Position numbers and translations under genes: made by a program | In this document: positions 8,771 through 15,888 of the stretch, piece after piece | Layout of the letters: each line of letters starts with the position of its first letter | Numbering within the stretch: position 1 is the stretch's first letter | Assembly: GCF_900128955.1 (NCBI RefSeq) | Contig: NZ_FQTY01000003.1 | Span: 207,373 to 271,372 of the forward strand | Length of the DNA stretch: 64,000 nucleotides | Direction of reading: 5' to 3' | Source: Tissierella praeacuta DSM 18095 | GTDB lineage: Bacteria; Bacillota; Clostridia; Tissierellales; Tissierellaceae | The notes under the pieces: generated by a model | Seen by the model: only the letters and a program-made list of their open reading frames with translations | Database searches by the model: none | What the model was told of the DNA's origin: nothing

Positions 8771-9148
8771 CTATTCTTCTACTTTAAGTTCTACACTATT
8801 TTCCCATAATCCATGAATATTACAATAGGATGTTGCATATATTGTACCTGATTTTTCAGCCTTAAATCTAATGGATACATTTGGCTCAGTAAATAATCCA
8901 CTTTCTCCATGAGAAGTAAAGTCAAATGAGCCAATTTCAATTGGGAATTTATGTCCTTCAGGTTGGAAATATACTTTTATCCATGAAATATAATGTTCAA
9001 ATGTATTTGGATGTGCTATTTCTTCTCCAACAAGAACTTTTACATCTACTAAATTATCTTTTTTAACTGTTTCAGGTGCATGAATTACTGGAACATGTTT
9101 TTCACCTTTCCAATCTCCACTTTGATATAGATTACCTATGCTTTTCAT
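8771..9148 (-). CDS. sor: Superoxide reductase (neelaredoxin type)
   Basis: Reduces superoxide to hydrogen peroxide without making oxygen, a typical anaerobe defence; cytosolic. At 125 residues it is the class without an N-terminal desulforedoxin domain. Likely iron ligands: His18 (in GEKHVP, with Glu16 and Lys17), His46, His52 (EEIAHPNTFEHY), and Cys109 and His112 (CNIHG). All five expected ligands are present. The ATG is preceded by GGAGGGG. It lies upstream of tyrS on the same strand but the tyrS promoter starts within 10 bases of its stop, so the two are probably separate units. Confidence 0.93.
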   Translation of the reverse strand: MKSIGNLYQSGDWKGEKHVPVIHAPETVKKDNLVDVKVLVGEEIAHPNTFEHYISWIKVYFQPEGHKFPIEIGSFDFTSHGESGLFTEPNVSIRFKAEKSGTIYATSYCNIHGLWENSVELKVEE

Positions 9149-9289
9149 ATATAAACCCCTCCATAATAATTATTATTTAACATTCAATAACTGTTATACC
9201 CAAATAAAGAAAAAAATAATCAATATTATTAACTAAATATTTAAGATATAGAGTATAATATAATTATACATTTTTTAAGGAGAGATAAT

Positions 9290-10453
9290 ATGGGAAACAT
9301 TGAGTTAGTAGCCACTGCGACTTTTGGCTTAGAGGCTGTAGTTAAGAGAGAATTAATGAACTTAGGATATAATGATTTAAAGGTAGAAAATGGGAAAGTT
9401 ATATTTACTGGAACGGAGAGGGATATACCAAGAACTAATTTATGGCTCAGGACTGCAGATAGGGTACTTTTAAGGATGGGTGAGTTTAAGGCTTTAACCT
9501 TTGAAGAATTATTTGAAAAAACAAAGGAACTTCCTTGGGAAGATTGGATTACAGAAGACGGAAATTTTGTAGTTGAAGGTAAAAGTATAGATTCTAAATT
9601 ATTTAGTATATCTGATTGCCAGAGAATAGTAGAAAAGGCAGTAGTGGAAAGGTTAAAGACTAAATATAATGTAGAATGGTTTGAAAAAACAGGAGCTAAA
9701 TATACTATAGAGGTATCGCTATTAAAAGATATAGCAACTTTGACGATAGATACTTCAGGAGATGGACTTCATAAAAGAGGATATAGAGAAAGGCAAGGAG
9801 ATGCACCTATAAAAGAAACTCTTGCGGCTGCAATGATATTACTTAGTTATTGGAATAAGGATAGAGTTTTATTTGATCCATTTTGTGGTTCTGGAACTAT
9901 TCCTATAGAGGCAGCTATGATAGGGAGGAATATGGCTCCTGGCCTTGATCGAAACTTTGCAGCAGAAAAATGGCCTAGAGTAAAAAAAGAGTATTGGCAA
10001 GAGGCTAAAAAAGAAGCATTTAAAGCTATAGATAATGAAACAAAGCTACACATATTGGGATGTGATATAGATAGAAAGGCAATTCTTCGTGCAAGGGATA
10101 ATGCGGCTAACTTTGGATTAGAAGATGATATAGCTTTCTTTATTAAAGACTTTAGGGATGCAGAGCTAAAAAATGAATATGGTGTAGTTATTACAAATCC
10201 GCCTTATGGTGAACGTATAAGTGAAAGAAGAGAGGTTGAAAGACTCCATAAGGATTTAGGTTTAAAGTTTAAAGAACTTGATACTTGGTCAGTCTATGTA
10301 ATAACTTCCAATGAAAATTTTGAGAGAGATTATGGTAAGAAAGCAGATAGGAAAAGAAAATTGTATAATGGAAGAATTAAAGTAGATTACTATCAATACT
10401 ATGGACCAAAACCTATGACAATTAATAAAGAACAATTAACAAAAGACAATTAA
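9290..10453 (+). CDS. THUMP-domain class I rRNA (guanine-N2) methyltransferase, YpsC/RlmL-type
   Basis: Predicted SAM-dependent N2-guanine methyltransferase of 23S rRNA. An N-terminal ferredoxin-like/THUMP region (about 1-160) is followed by a Rossmann methyltransferase domain with the SAM motif FDPFCGSGTIPIEAA near 195-209 and the catalytic NPPYGER near 303-309. 387 residues fits the single-domain Firmicute family. AAGGAGAG precedes the ATG. The last residues (TINKEQLTKDN) are encoded by an AT-rich stretch that resembles dispersed intergenic repeats of this genome, so the natural C-terminus may once have ended earlier. Confidence 0.88.
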   Translation: MGNIELVATATFGLEAVVKRELMNLGYNDLKVENGKVIFTGTERDIPRTNLWLRTADRVLLRMGEFKALTFEELFEKTKELPWEDWITEDGNFVVEGKSIDSKLFSISDCQRIVEKAVVERLKTKYNVEWFEKTGAKYTIEVSLLKDIATLTIDTSGDGLHKRGYRERQGDAPIKETLAAAMILLSYWNKDRVLFDPFCGSGTIPIEAAMIGRNMAPGLDRNFAAEKWPRVKKEYWQEAKKEAFKAIDNETKLHILGCDIDRKAILRARDNAANFGLEDDIAFFIKDFRDAELKNEYGVVITNPPYGERISERREVERLHKDLGLKFKELDTWSVYVITSNENFERDYGKKADRKRKLYNGRIKVDYYQYYGPKPMTINKEQLTKDN

Positions 10454-10516
10454 AATATTAATAGATTAATGGTATTAAATTGTTAATTGAAAATTGATTA
10501 AATGGGAGGGGATATT

Positions 10517-11041
10517 GTGACTATTTATACTAAGACAGGGGATAAGGGAACAACCAGTCTTTTTGATAATAAGAGAGTATCAAAGGATGATATAAGGGTA
10601 GAGAGCTATGGAACTGTTGATGAACTAGGTACATTTATGGGTTTAGCTAAGAATTATGTTGATGATGAAGAAATGTATGATTTAATTCAAAATATACAGA
10701 ATAAACTTTTTACAGTTGCTACAAATTTAGCCACAGAAGATAGTACGAAGGTAAAGCATCATATAGTAGAGGAAGATATAGATTATTTAGAAAAGATTAT
10801 TGATTTATATATGGGTAGATTAAATAACCCTACTGGTTTTATTGTACCAGGTTCTGGAAAGAAATCTGCTCATCTTCATGTTGCCAGGACAGTATGCAGG
10901 AGAGCGGAGAGAAGAATAATTACTTTATCTAAAGTTGCAGATATAGATCCTTTGGTTATAAAATATGTAAATAGATTATCTGATGCCCTATATTCCATGG
11001 CAAGATATTCAGAGGAAAAAGAAGTGCCTGTTAGGTACTAA
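10517..11041 (+). CDS. PduO-type ATP:cob(I)alamin adenosyltransferase
   Basis: Transfers the adenosyl group of ATP to cob(I)alamin to make adenosylcobalamin, the cofactor of the methylmalonyl-CoA mutase encoded at 47.4-49.6 kb. The family N-terminus (M/V)TIYTKTGDKGTTSLF holds the ATP-binding loop. Further motifs are SYGTVDELGTFMG, FIVPGSGKKSAHLHVARTVCRRAER and VKYVNRLSDALYSMAR. I choose GTG 10517 because GGGAGGGG sits at the right distance. The ATG at 10502 overlaps that site and would add MGGDI. Product 174 residues. Confidence 0.93.
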   Translation: MTIYTKTGDKGTTSLFDNKRVSKDDIRVESYGTVDELGTFMGLAKNYVDDEEMYDLIQNIQNKLFTVATNLATEDSTKVKHHIVEEDIDYLEKIIDLYMGRLNNPTGFIVPGSGKKSAHLHVARTVCRRAERRIITLSKVADIDPLVIKYVNRLSDALYSMARYSEEKEVPVRY

Positions 11042-11154
11042 AGTATTAAATTGTAAAAATATATAGAATTTGTTTATTAAATAGGATAAAATAGGGACAA
11101 GAATTACGTTACAAGATACTTAAGGATATTAAATATTATATATGGGTGATAAGC

Positions 11155-12279
11155 ATGCTAGGAAAAGAAAATTTAAATTATGTAGAGAAAAAAATAGAAG
11201 AATATGGTATGCTAAACTACCACGTACTAGAAGGTATGGCGGATTGGGTTCGTGTTGTAGATAAAGATGGGACTATTATATATGCAAATAAAACAATGAA
11301 GGAAGCTTTGGGTAAGGATTTAGTAGGTATGAAATGTTATAGAGCCCATGGTAAAAAGATGCCATGTAGTTTCTGCATTACGGAAAGAAGTATAAATACT
11401 GGAGAGATTGTACAAAAGGAAGAAAAAATTAATGGAAGATACTTTTCAGTAAAATCTTCACCTGTTACTAATTCAGAAGGAAAAGTTTTTGCAGCAGTGG
11501 AAGTGTTTAGAGATGTAACTAGGGAAAGAAAACTAGAATTAGAGTTGATTGAGAAGAATAAGAAGATGAGCAAGGATCTTGGATTTGCTAAAAGAATTCA
11601 AGAAAAGATTTTACCAAATAAGGAGATATTAGACAATATTTCAATTGATTATATTTATAGACCTTCTGAAATGTTAAGTGGGGATATGTTTGATGTTTTT
11701 CATATTGATGATGAAAACATAGGTATATATATTTCAGATGTTTCAGGTCATGGTGTGGCAGCTGCTATGATGACTATGTTTATTAGACAGACTATGAGAT
11801 CTATAAAAGATGATATATTAAGTCCATCAGTTACATTATCAGAATTATATCGAAGGTTCAGTACATTAAATCTAGAAGTAGACAAGTATTTTACAATATT
11901 TTATGGAGTTTTTAATAAGATAACCTATGAATTTAGATATTCTAATGCAGGACATAATTGTATTCCTATTAGATATAATAAAAATAAAATGGAAACACTA
12001 GAGATAAAGGGATATCCTATGACTTTGTTATTTAAAGAAATATTTTATGAAGAAAAAAGCATTAAATTGAGTAAGGGAGATAAAATTTTATTTTATACTG
12101 ATGGCATTACGGAAGCTAAGGATAAATCAGGACGGGAATTTGGTATAGAAAGTGTAATGGAGATTATAGAAAATCATAAAGAAAATATTTTAAATGAGAT
12201 AAATAACAATATTATAACCCATAGCTGGGGTGAACAACAGGATGACTTTGCCATAGTATTAATGGATGTTATTAAATAA
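11155..12279 (+). CDS. PAS-domain PP2C (SpoIIE/RsbU-type) serine phosphatase
   Basis: Predicted sensor phosphatase that would dephosphorylate an anti-anti-sigma-type protein. An N-terminal PAS domain (about 15-125) carries a Cys cluster, KCYRAHGKKMPCSFC. A helical linker (LELELIEKNKKMSKDLGFAKRIQEKILP) leads into the PP2C domain with metal-ligand motifs SGDMFD, YISDVSGHG, FYTDGITEAKD and QQDDFAIV. No transmembrane segment, so the signal is cytosolic. ATG 11155 has GGTGAT in place upstream; an upstream in-frame GTG at 11146 lacks one. Its partner antagonist is not in the window. The Cys cluster could hold a metal or redox group, which is inference. Confidence 0.87.
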   Translation: MLGKENLNYVEKKIEEYGMLNYHVLEGMADWVRVVDKDGTIIYANKTMKEALGKDLVGMKCYRAHGKKMPCSFCITERSINTGEIVQKEEKINGRYFSVKSSPVTNSEGKVFAAVEVFRDVTRERKLELELIEKNKKMSKDLGFAKRIQEKILPNKEILDNISIDYIYRPSEMLSGDMFDVFHIDDENIGIYISDVSGHGVAAAMMTMFIRQTMRSIKDDILSPSVTLSELYRRFSTLNLEVDKYFTIFYGVFNKITYEFRYSNAGHNCIPIRYNKNKMETLEIKGYPMTLLFKEIFYEEKSIKLSKGDKILFYTDGITEAKDKSGREFGIESVMEIIENHKENILNEINNNIITHSWGEQQDDFAIVLMDVIK

Positions 12280-12315
12280 ATATACTGAATAAGCCTTTGC
12301 TTATTCAGTATATTT
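12278..12315. terminator. Hairpin after the PAS-PP2C gene
   Basis: Perfect 17-bp stem 12278-12294 / 12299-12315 (core TACTGAATAAGC) with a CTTT loop, starting within the stop codon. The tail is only weakly T-rich. Confidence 0.7.
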
Positions 12316-12393
12316 ATATGGTATAATATATTGGAATAGGAATTGATTTCCAACAAAGCATTTGATATAATATTAACAAAAGGGGATGATGTT

Positions 12394-13173
12394 TTGAGTT
12401 TGGATAATTTATTATTTAAGAAAGAAGGGAATATTGGTATTTTATCTATTAACAGACCAGATGCATTAAACGCTTTAAATTCAGCAGTATTAGATGATTT
12501 AAACAATGCTATAGATATGATTAACAGTGATGAAGAAGTTTATGTATTGATATTGACAGGAGAAGGCAGAGCTTTTGTTGCAGGGGCAGATATAGGGGAA
12601 ATGAAAGGTATGAATACAACAGAGGCTAGAGTCTTTGCTGAAAAGGGATTATCTCTATTTAGAAAGCTTGAGCTTATGGAGAAACCAGTTATAGCAGCCG
12701 TAAATGGTTTTGCTTTAGGTGGAGGTTGTGAACTTTCTATGGCTTGTGATATTAGAATAGCATCGGAAAAAGCTAAATTTGGACAACCTGAAGTTGGGCT
12801 TGGAATTACTCCAGGTTTTGCTGGGACTCAAAGATTATCTAGACTTGTAGGAATAGGAAGGGCAAAGGAACTTATATTTACTTGTGATATAATTAATGCA
12901 GAAGAAGCATATAGAATCGGATTAGTTAATAAAGTAGTATCGGGAGAGGAATTAATGGGAGTAGCTATTGAGATGGCAAATAAGATTATCTCTAAGGCTC
13001 AACTTGCTGTAAGATACGCTAAAACTGCTATAAATAGAGGAATGGAAACGGATTTAGATACTGGAATGGCTATTGAAAAGGATTTATTTGGACTTTGCTT
13101 TGCAACAGAAGACCAAAAGGAAGGAATGGGCGCGTTTTTAGAAAAACGTACACCTAGTTATAAATTAAAATAA
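12394..13173 (+). CDS. crt: Enoyl-CoA hydratase / 3-hydroxybutyryl-CoA dehydratase (crotonase)
   Basis: Dehydrates 3-hydroxybutyryl-CoA to crotonyl-CoA in butyrate-type fermentation. Crotonase-fold motifs: oxyanion-hole AFVAGADIGEMKG, NGFALGGGCELSMACD with one catalytic Glu, and FGQPEVGLGITPGFAGTQRL with the second. I choose TTG 12394 because AAAGGGGATG precedes it and it gives 259 residues, the usual size. An earlier TTG (12343) would lie within 16 bases of a TATAAT at 12322-12327 that looks like this gene's -10. It is followed by hbd 19 bases later, so both are one unit. The thiolase and acyl-CoA dehydrogenase genes of the pathway are not here. Confidence 0.92.
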   Translation: MSLDNLLFKKEGNIGILSINRPDALNALNSAVLDDLNNAIDMINSDEEVYVLILTGEGRAFVAGADIGEMKGMNTTEARVFAEKGLSLFRKLELMEKPVIAAVNGFALGGGCELSMACDIRIASEKAKFGQPEVGLGITPGFAGTQRLSRLVGIGRAKELIFTCDIINAEEAYRIGLVNKVVSGEELMGVAIEMANKIISKAQLAVRYAKTAINRGMETDLDTGMAIEKDLFGLCFATEDQKEGMGAFLEKRTPSYKLK

Positions 13174-13192
13174 TTTGGAGGTGCAGTTCAGT

Positions 13193-14041
13193 ATGAAAAA
13201 TATAGGTATATTAGGTAGAGGTACAATGGCTTGTGGCATAGTACAGATTTTTGCACAGAAGGATTATAAAGTAACTATGTGGGTTAGGTCAATTGACGAA
13301 GCTAATCCAAGAGGAAGTATTAAATCTATAGAAAAAGGGCTAAACAGACTTGTAGAAAAAGAAAAAATTACAAAGGAAGTTATGGATAATACATTAAATA
13401 ATATTTCTATAACTACATCCTATGAAGATTTAAAAGATTGTGATTTAGTTATTGAAGCCATATCTGAAGATATGGAGTTAAAGAAAGAGATATTTGCTAA
13501 ATTAGATAAATTGTGTAAAGAAACTGCAATTCTTGCTACTAATACTTCATCATTATCTATTACTGAAATTGCAAAAGTGACTACTAGACCTGATAAAGTT
13601 ATAGGAATGCATTTTTTTAATCCAGTTCCAATGATGAAATTAGTTGAAGTTATAAAGGGAATTGCAACTTCAGAAGAAACAAAGAATATAATAGTTGAAT
13701 TATCTAAAGGATTGGGCAAAACTCCAGTAGAAGTAGAAGAAGCACCAGGATTTGTAGTAAATAGAATACTTATCCCTATGATAAATGAGGCAGTAGGCAT
13801 TTTTGCAGATGGAGTGGCTACAGCTTCAGATATAGATGAGGCTATGAAATTAGGTGCAAATCATCCAATGGGACCTTTAGCTTTAGGAGATTTAATAGGT
13901 CTTGATGTTTGTTTAGCTATTATGGATGTTTTATATGAAGAATTTGGTGATTCAAAATACAGAGCTCATCCTCTACTAAGAAAGATGGTAAGAGGTGGAT
14001 TATTAGGCAGAAAAACTAAAAAGGGATTTTTTGAATATTAA
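13193..14041 (+). CDS. hbd: 3-hydroxybutyryl-CoA dehydrogenase
   Basis: NAD(P)-dependent reduction of acetoacetyl-CoA to 3-hydroxybutyryl-CoA. The N-terminal Rossmann motif is GILGRGTMACGI, in which the family's usual MGxGI reads MACGI. The catalytic motif GMHFFNPVPMMKLVEVI is intact, as are NTSSLSI and EAPGFVVNRIL. ATG 13193 has GGAGGTG nine bases upstream; product 282 residues, family length. Its stop codon overlaps the outer end of the left arm of an imperfect inverted repeat (14039-14095) that borders the next island. Confidence 0.92.
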   Translation: MKNIGILGRGTMACGIVQIFAQKDYKVTMWVRSIDEANPRGSIKSIEKGLNRLVEKEKITKEVMDNTLNNISITTSYEDLKDCDLVIEAISEDMELKKEIFAKLDKLCKETAILATNTSSLSITEIAKVTTRPDKVIGMHFFNPVPMMKLVEVIKGIATSEETKNIIVELSKGLGKTPVEVEEAPGFVVNRILIPMINEAVGIFADGVATASDIDEAMKLGANHPMGPLALGDLIGLDVCLAIMDVLYEEFGDSKYRAHPLLRKMVRGGLLGRKTKKGFFEY

Positions 14042-14095
14042 AAATAAACCCTTCCGATTTTGGGGAATATTCACAAGGACAAATTGTGAACCTAC
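14039..14095 (+). repeat. Left arm of an imperfect inverted repeat bracketing the 14-21.7 kb island
   Basis: The reverse complement of 14039-14095 aligns with 21690-21744: 12 identical bases at one end (GTAGGTTCACAA), 14 at the other (AGGGTTTATTTTTA) and partial matches between, in two arms of nearly equal length (57 and 55). It begins in the hbd stop codon. Confidence 0.65.
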
Positions 14096-14114
14096 CTAAT
14101 CTATGGGGCATATT

Positions 14115-14144
14115 AGGCGGACAGTTACGACTGTCCGCCTTTTG
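14115..14144. terminator. GC-rich hairpin
   Basis: AGGCGGACAGT (14115-14125) pairs perfectly with ACTGTCCGCCT (14130-14140) around a TACG loop and is followed by TTTT. It would end crt-hbd transcription. Confidence 0.75.
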
Positions 14145-14259
14145 CTATCTTAAATTGCAGGTTATAGCTCATAATCCCATTCAAGCACTCCGCAAGCACC
14201 TAACATTTTTTCGTGTGACCCAATATCAAATTCTTTCTTCACATAGTTTAACCTCTTTT

Positions 14260-14610
14260 TCTGCCAATTTGCATGAAACTATGGAGGCATTTAATATCTA
14301 TGCTTCGATTGAACGATCATATGAAGGTCTTCTCTATATGGGCATCTCAAAGTATGCCGATGAGATTTATCTGAGCCATGAAAATGTGCCAAATGATTTG
14401 ATGGGATATATCTTTGAAGAATTGATTCGCATTTTTTCGGAAATTTACAACGAGACTGCCGACGACGAATACTTTACCCCTCGTGAAGTTATTCGGTTAA
14501 TGGTACCGCTTATTTTTAACGAGGATGTTTCTGAACTTTCCGAAGATGGAAAATAATCTATCTATGACCCTGCAGCTGGATTTCGTGTCACAATAATGAC
14601 AGTAGCAAAT
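14260..14610 (+). pseudogene. Fragment of a type I restriction-modification N6-adenine methylase subunit (HsdM)
   Basis: A frame open from about 14086 reads HsdM-like from about 14260: GYIFEELIRIFSE, then NETADDEYFTPREVIRLMV, the stretch that leads to SAM motif I. A TAA at 14554-14556 interrupts it. The same frame continues with SIYDPAAG, the DPAAG form of motif I, and then loses similarity. The catalytic NPPF motif and everything downstream are missing, as is the first part of the N-terminal helical domain. No hsdS or hsdR lies nearby. It is a relic carried on the island, and base composition is richer in G and C than in the flanking core genes. Confidence 0.75.
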
Positions 14611-14657
14611 AGTATAAGGGTTTTAGAGCTTCTACCAAATATAATTAAATTTTTTAC

Positions 14658-14686
14658 TTGACAAGGAATATAAATCGGATTATATT
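14658..14686 (+). promoter_or_regulatory. Promoter of the apbE gene
   Basis: Perfect -35 TTGACA (14658-14663), 17-base spacer, -10 TATATT (14681-14686). A dyad GTTAG-N6-CTAAC lies just downstream (about 14690-14705) and could be an operator. Confidence 0.8.
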
Positions 14687-14689
14687 ATA

Positions 14690-14705
14690 GTTAGTCATGG
14701 CTAAC
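14690..14705 (+). promoter_or_regulatory. Candidate operator at the apbE promoter
   Basis: GTTAGTCATGGCTAAC sits directly after the -10 element, where a bound repressor would block initiation. The half-site GTTAG/CTAAC resembles half-sites of DtxR-family metalloregulators. The protein is not identified. Confidence 0.4.
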
Positions 14706-14749
14706 CAGAGATGGTATTAGCAAATTGTCGGAGCAAGGAGGTGTGAATT

Positions 14750-15775
14750 TTGAAAGCAAGGTTTATATTCTGTACCCTGCTTGTATTGCTCTTAACAGGG
14801 TGTAGCGTATTAAAAGGTAATGTAGAGGCACAAAGTGGTTTTGTTTTTGCCATGGATACTTTTGTAAGCTGGACAATCTATCATGAGAATGATTGCTCAA
14901 AGCAGATAGAAGAGCGAATACATGAGCTGGAGTCCATTTTGTCTACTACGGATATCAACAGCGAAATTCACAGATTGAATGATAGAAAATCATACGTGGT
15001 ATCTAGCGACACAAGAGATTTGCTAAGTCGGTCGCTTAAGCTCTGCGAAAGAACAGACGGTGTCTTGGATATCTCTATTTATCCTATCGTAAAAGCGTGG
15101 GGGTTTACTACGGGTTCCTTTCATGTACCATCTGAGCAGTCGATTTCACAGTTGGTAAAGAATGTTAACTACAGGAAAATTGAATACGATGCTGATAGCG
15201 GTGCAGTAAGATTACCAGAAGAGATGGAAATCGATTTGGGAAGTCTAGGAAAAGGATATGTTTCGGAACAACTCATACAGATGCTTAAAGCGAAGGGGAT
15301 AAAATCGGCATTGGTGAACATCGGAGGAAATATACAAGTCCTAGGAGGAAAAATCAATGGTGAGCCTTGGCTTGTTGGGCTTAGAAATCCATTTTCTGAT
15401 GGATGTGCATGTAGCTTAAAGATAAAGGACAAAGCTGTCGTAACATCGGGTGGCTATGAACGGTATTTTGAAGAAGGAGGGGTGAAGTATTGCCACATTA
15501 TCAATCCTAATACGGGAATTCCGATAGAAGGTGATTTAGCATCTGTCACGGTGGTTGGAGAGGATGCCGTAGCCTGCGACGGATTATCTACATCACTATT
15601 TATCATGGGTCTGGAAGAAGCAGAAGATTTTTGGAGAAATTCAGATGATTTTGAAGCGATTTTTATAACGAAAGGCGGGCAAATTACCATTACAGAAGGC
15701 TTGCAATCAACATTTTCTTTATCAGAAGCTTTTTTTGGGACGTATGTTTCTGTTCTGTCAAAAAATGAAAAATAA
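14750..15775 (+). CDS. apbE: ApbE-family FAD:protein FMN transferase, lipoprotein
   Basis: Covalently attaches FMN to Thr/Ser of extracytosolic flavoproteins, outside the membrane. A lipoprotein signal (MKARFIFCTLLVLLLTGC, lipobox LTGC) anchors it. ApbE motifs: FAMDTFVSW, IDLGSLGKGY, ALVNIGGNIQVLG, IINPNTGIP and the metal/catalytic region CDGLSTSLFIMG. 341 residues, family length. TTG 14750 is the start, with AAGGAGGTG six bases upstream. It has its own promoter and an operator-like dyad. No FMN-binding-domain substrate, Rnf or Nqr gene is next to it; the neighbour is the giant surface protein. Higher GC than core genes, consistent with transfer. Confidence 0.92.
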   Translation: MKARFIFCTLLVLLLTGCSVLKGNVEAQSGFVFAMDTFVSWTIYHENDCSKQIEERIHELESILSTTDINSEIHRLNDRKSYVVSSDTRDLLSRSLKLCERTDGVLDISIYPIVKAWGFTTGSFHVPSEQSISQLVKNVNYRKIEYDADSGAVRLPEEMEIDLGSLGKGYVSEQLIQMLKAKGIKSALVNIGGNIQVLGGKINGEPWLVGLRNPFSDGCACSLKIKDKAVVTSGGYERYFEEGGVKYCHIINPNTGIPIEGDLASVTVVGEDAVACDGLSTSLFIMGLEEAEDFWRNSDDFEAIFITKGGQITITEGLQSTFSLSEAFFGTYVSVLSKNEK

Positions 15776-15834
15776 CAGATATGTTTTACGTGCTTTAATT
15801 ATGAAAATAATTTAATATTCAGTTATATGCAAAT

Positions 15835-15850
15835 AACTCACATATGAGTT
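15835..15850 (+). promoter_or_regulatory. Dyad upstream of the surface-protein gene
   Basis: AACTCA (15835-15840) and TGAGTT (15845-15850) are inverted repeats separated by four bases in the 113-base gap between apbE and the surface-protein gene. It may be an operator or a small stem-loop in the leader. Confidence 0.35.
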
Positions 15851-15888
15851 GTTAAATAATATATTTTAATTTAAAAGGAGGTTTAACT

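Noticed and set aside
9163..9176. Palindrome upstream of sor as a true PerR or Fur box.
   Set aside because: The 7-1-7 layout is not met. It is listed only as a low-interest observation.
12343..12393. Upstream TTG as start of the crotonase gene.
   Set aside because: It lies 16 bases from a TATAAT element and has no ribosome binding site, while TTG 12394 has AAAGGGGATG and gives the family length.
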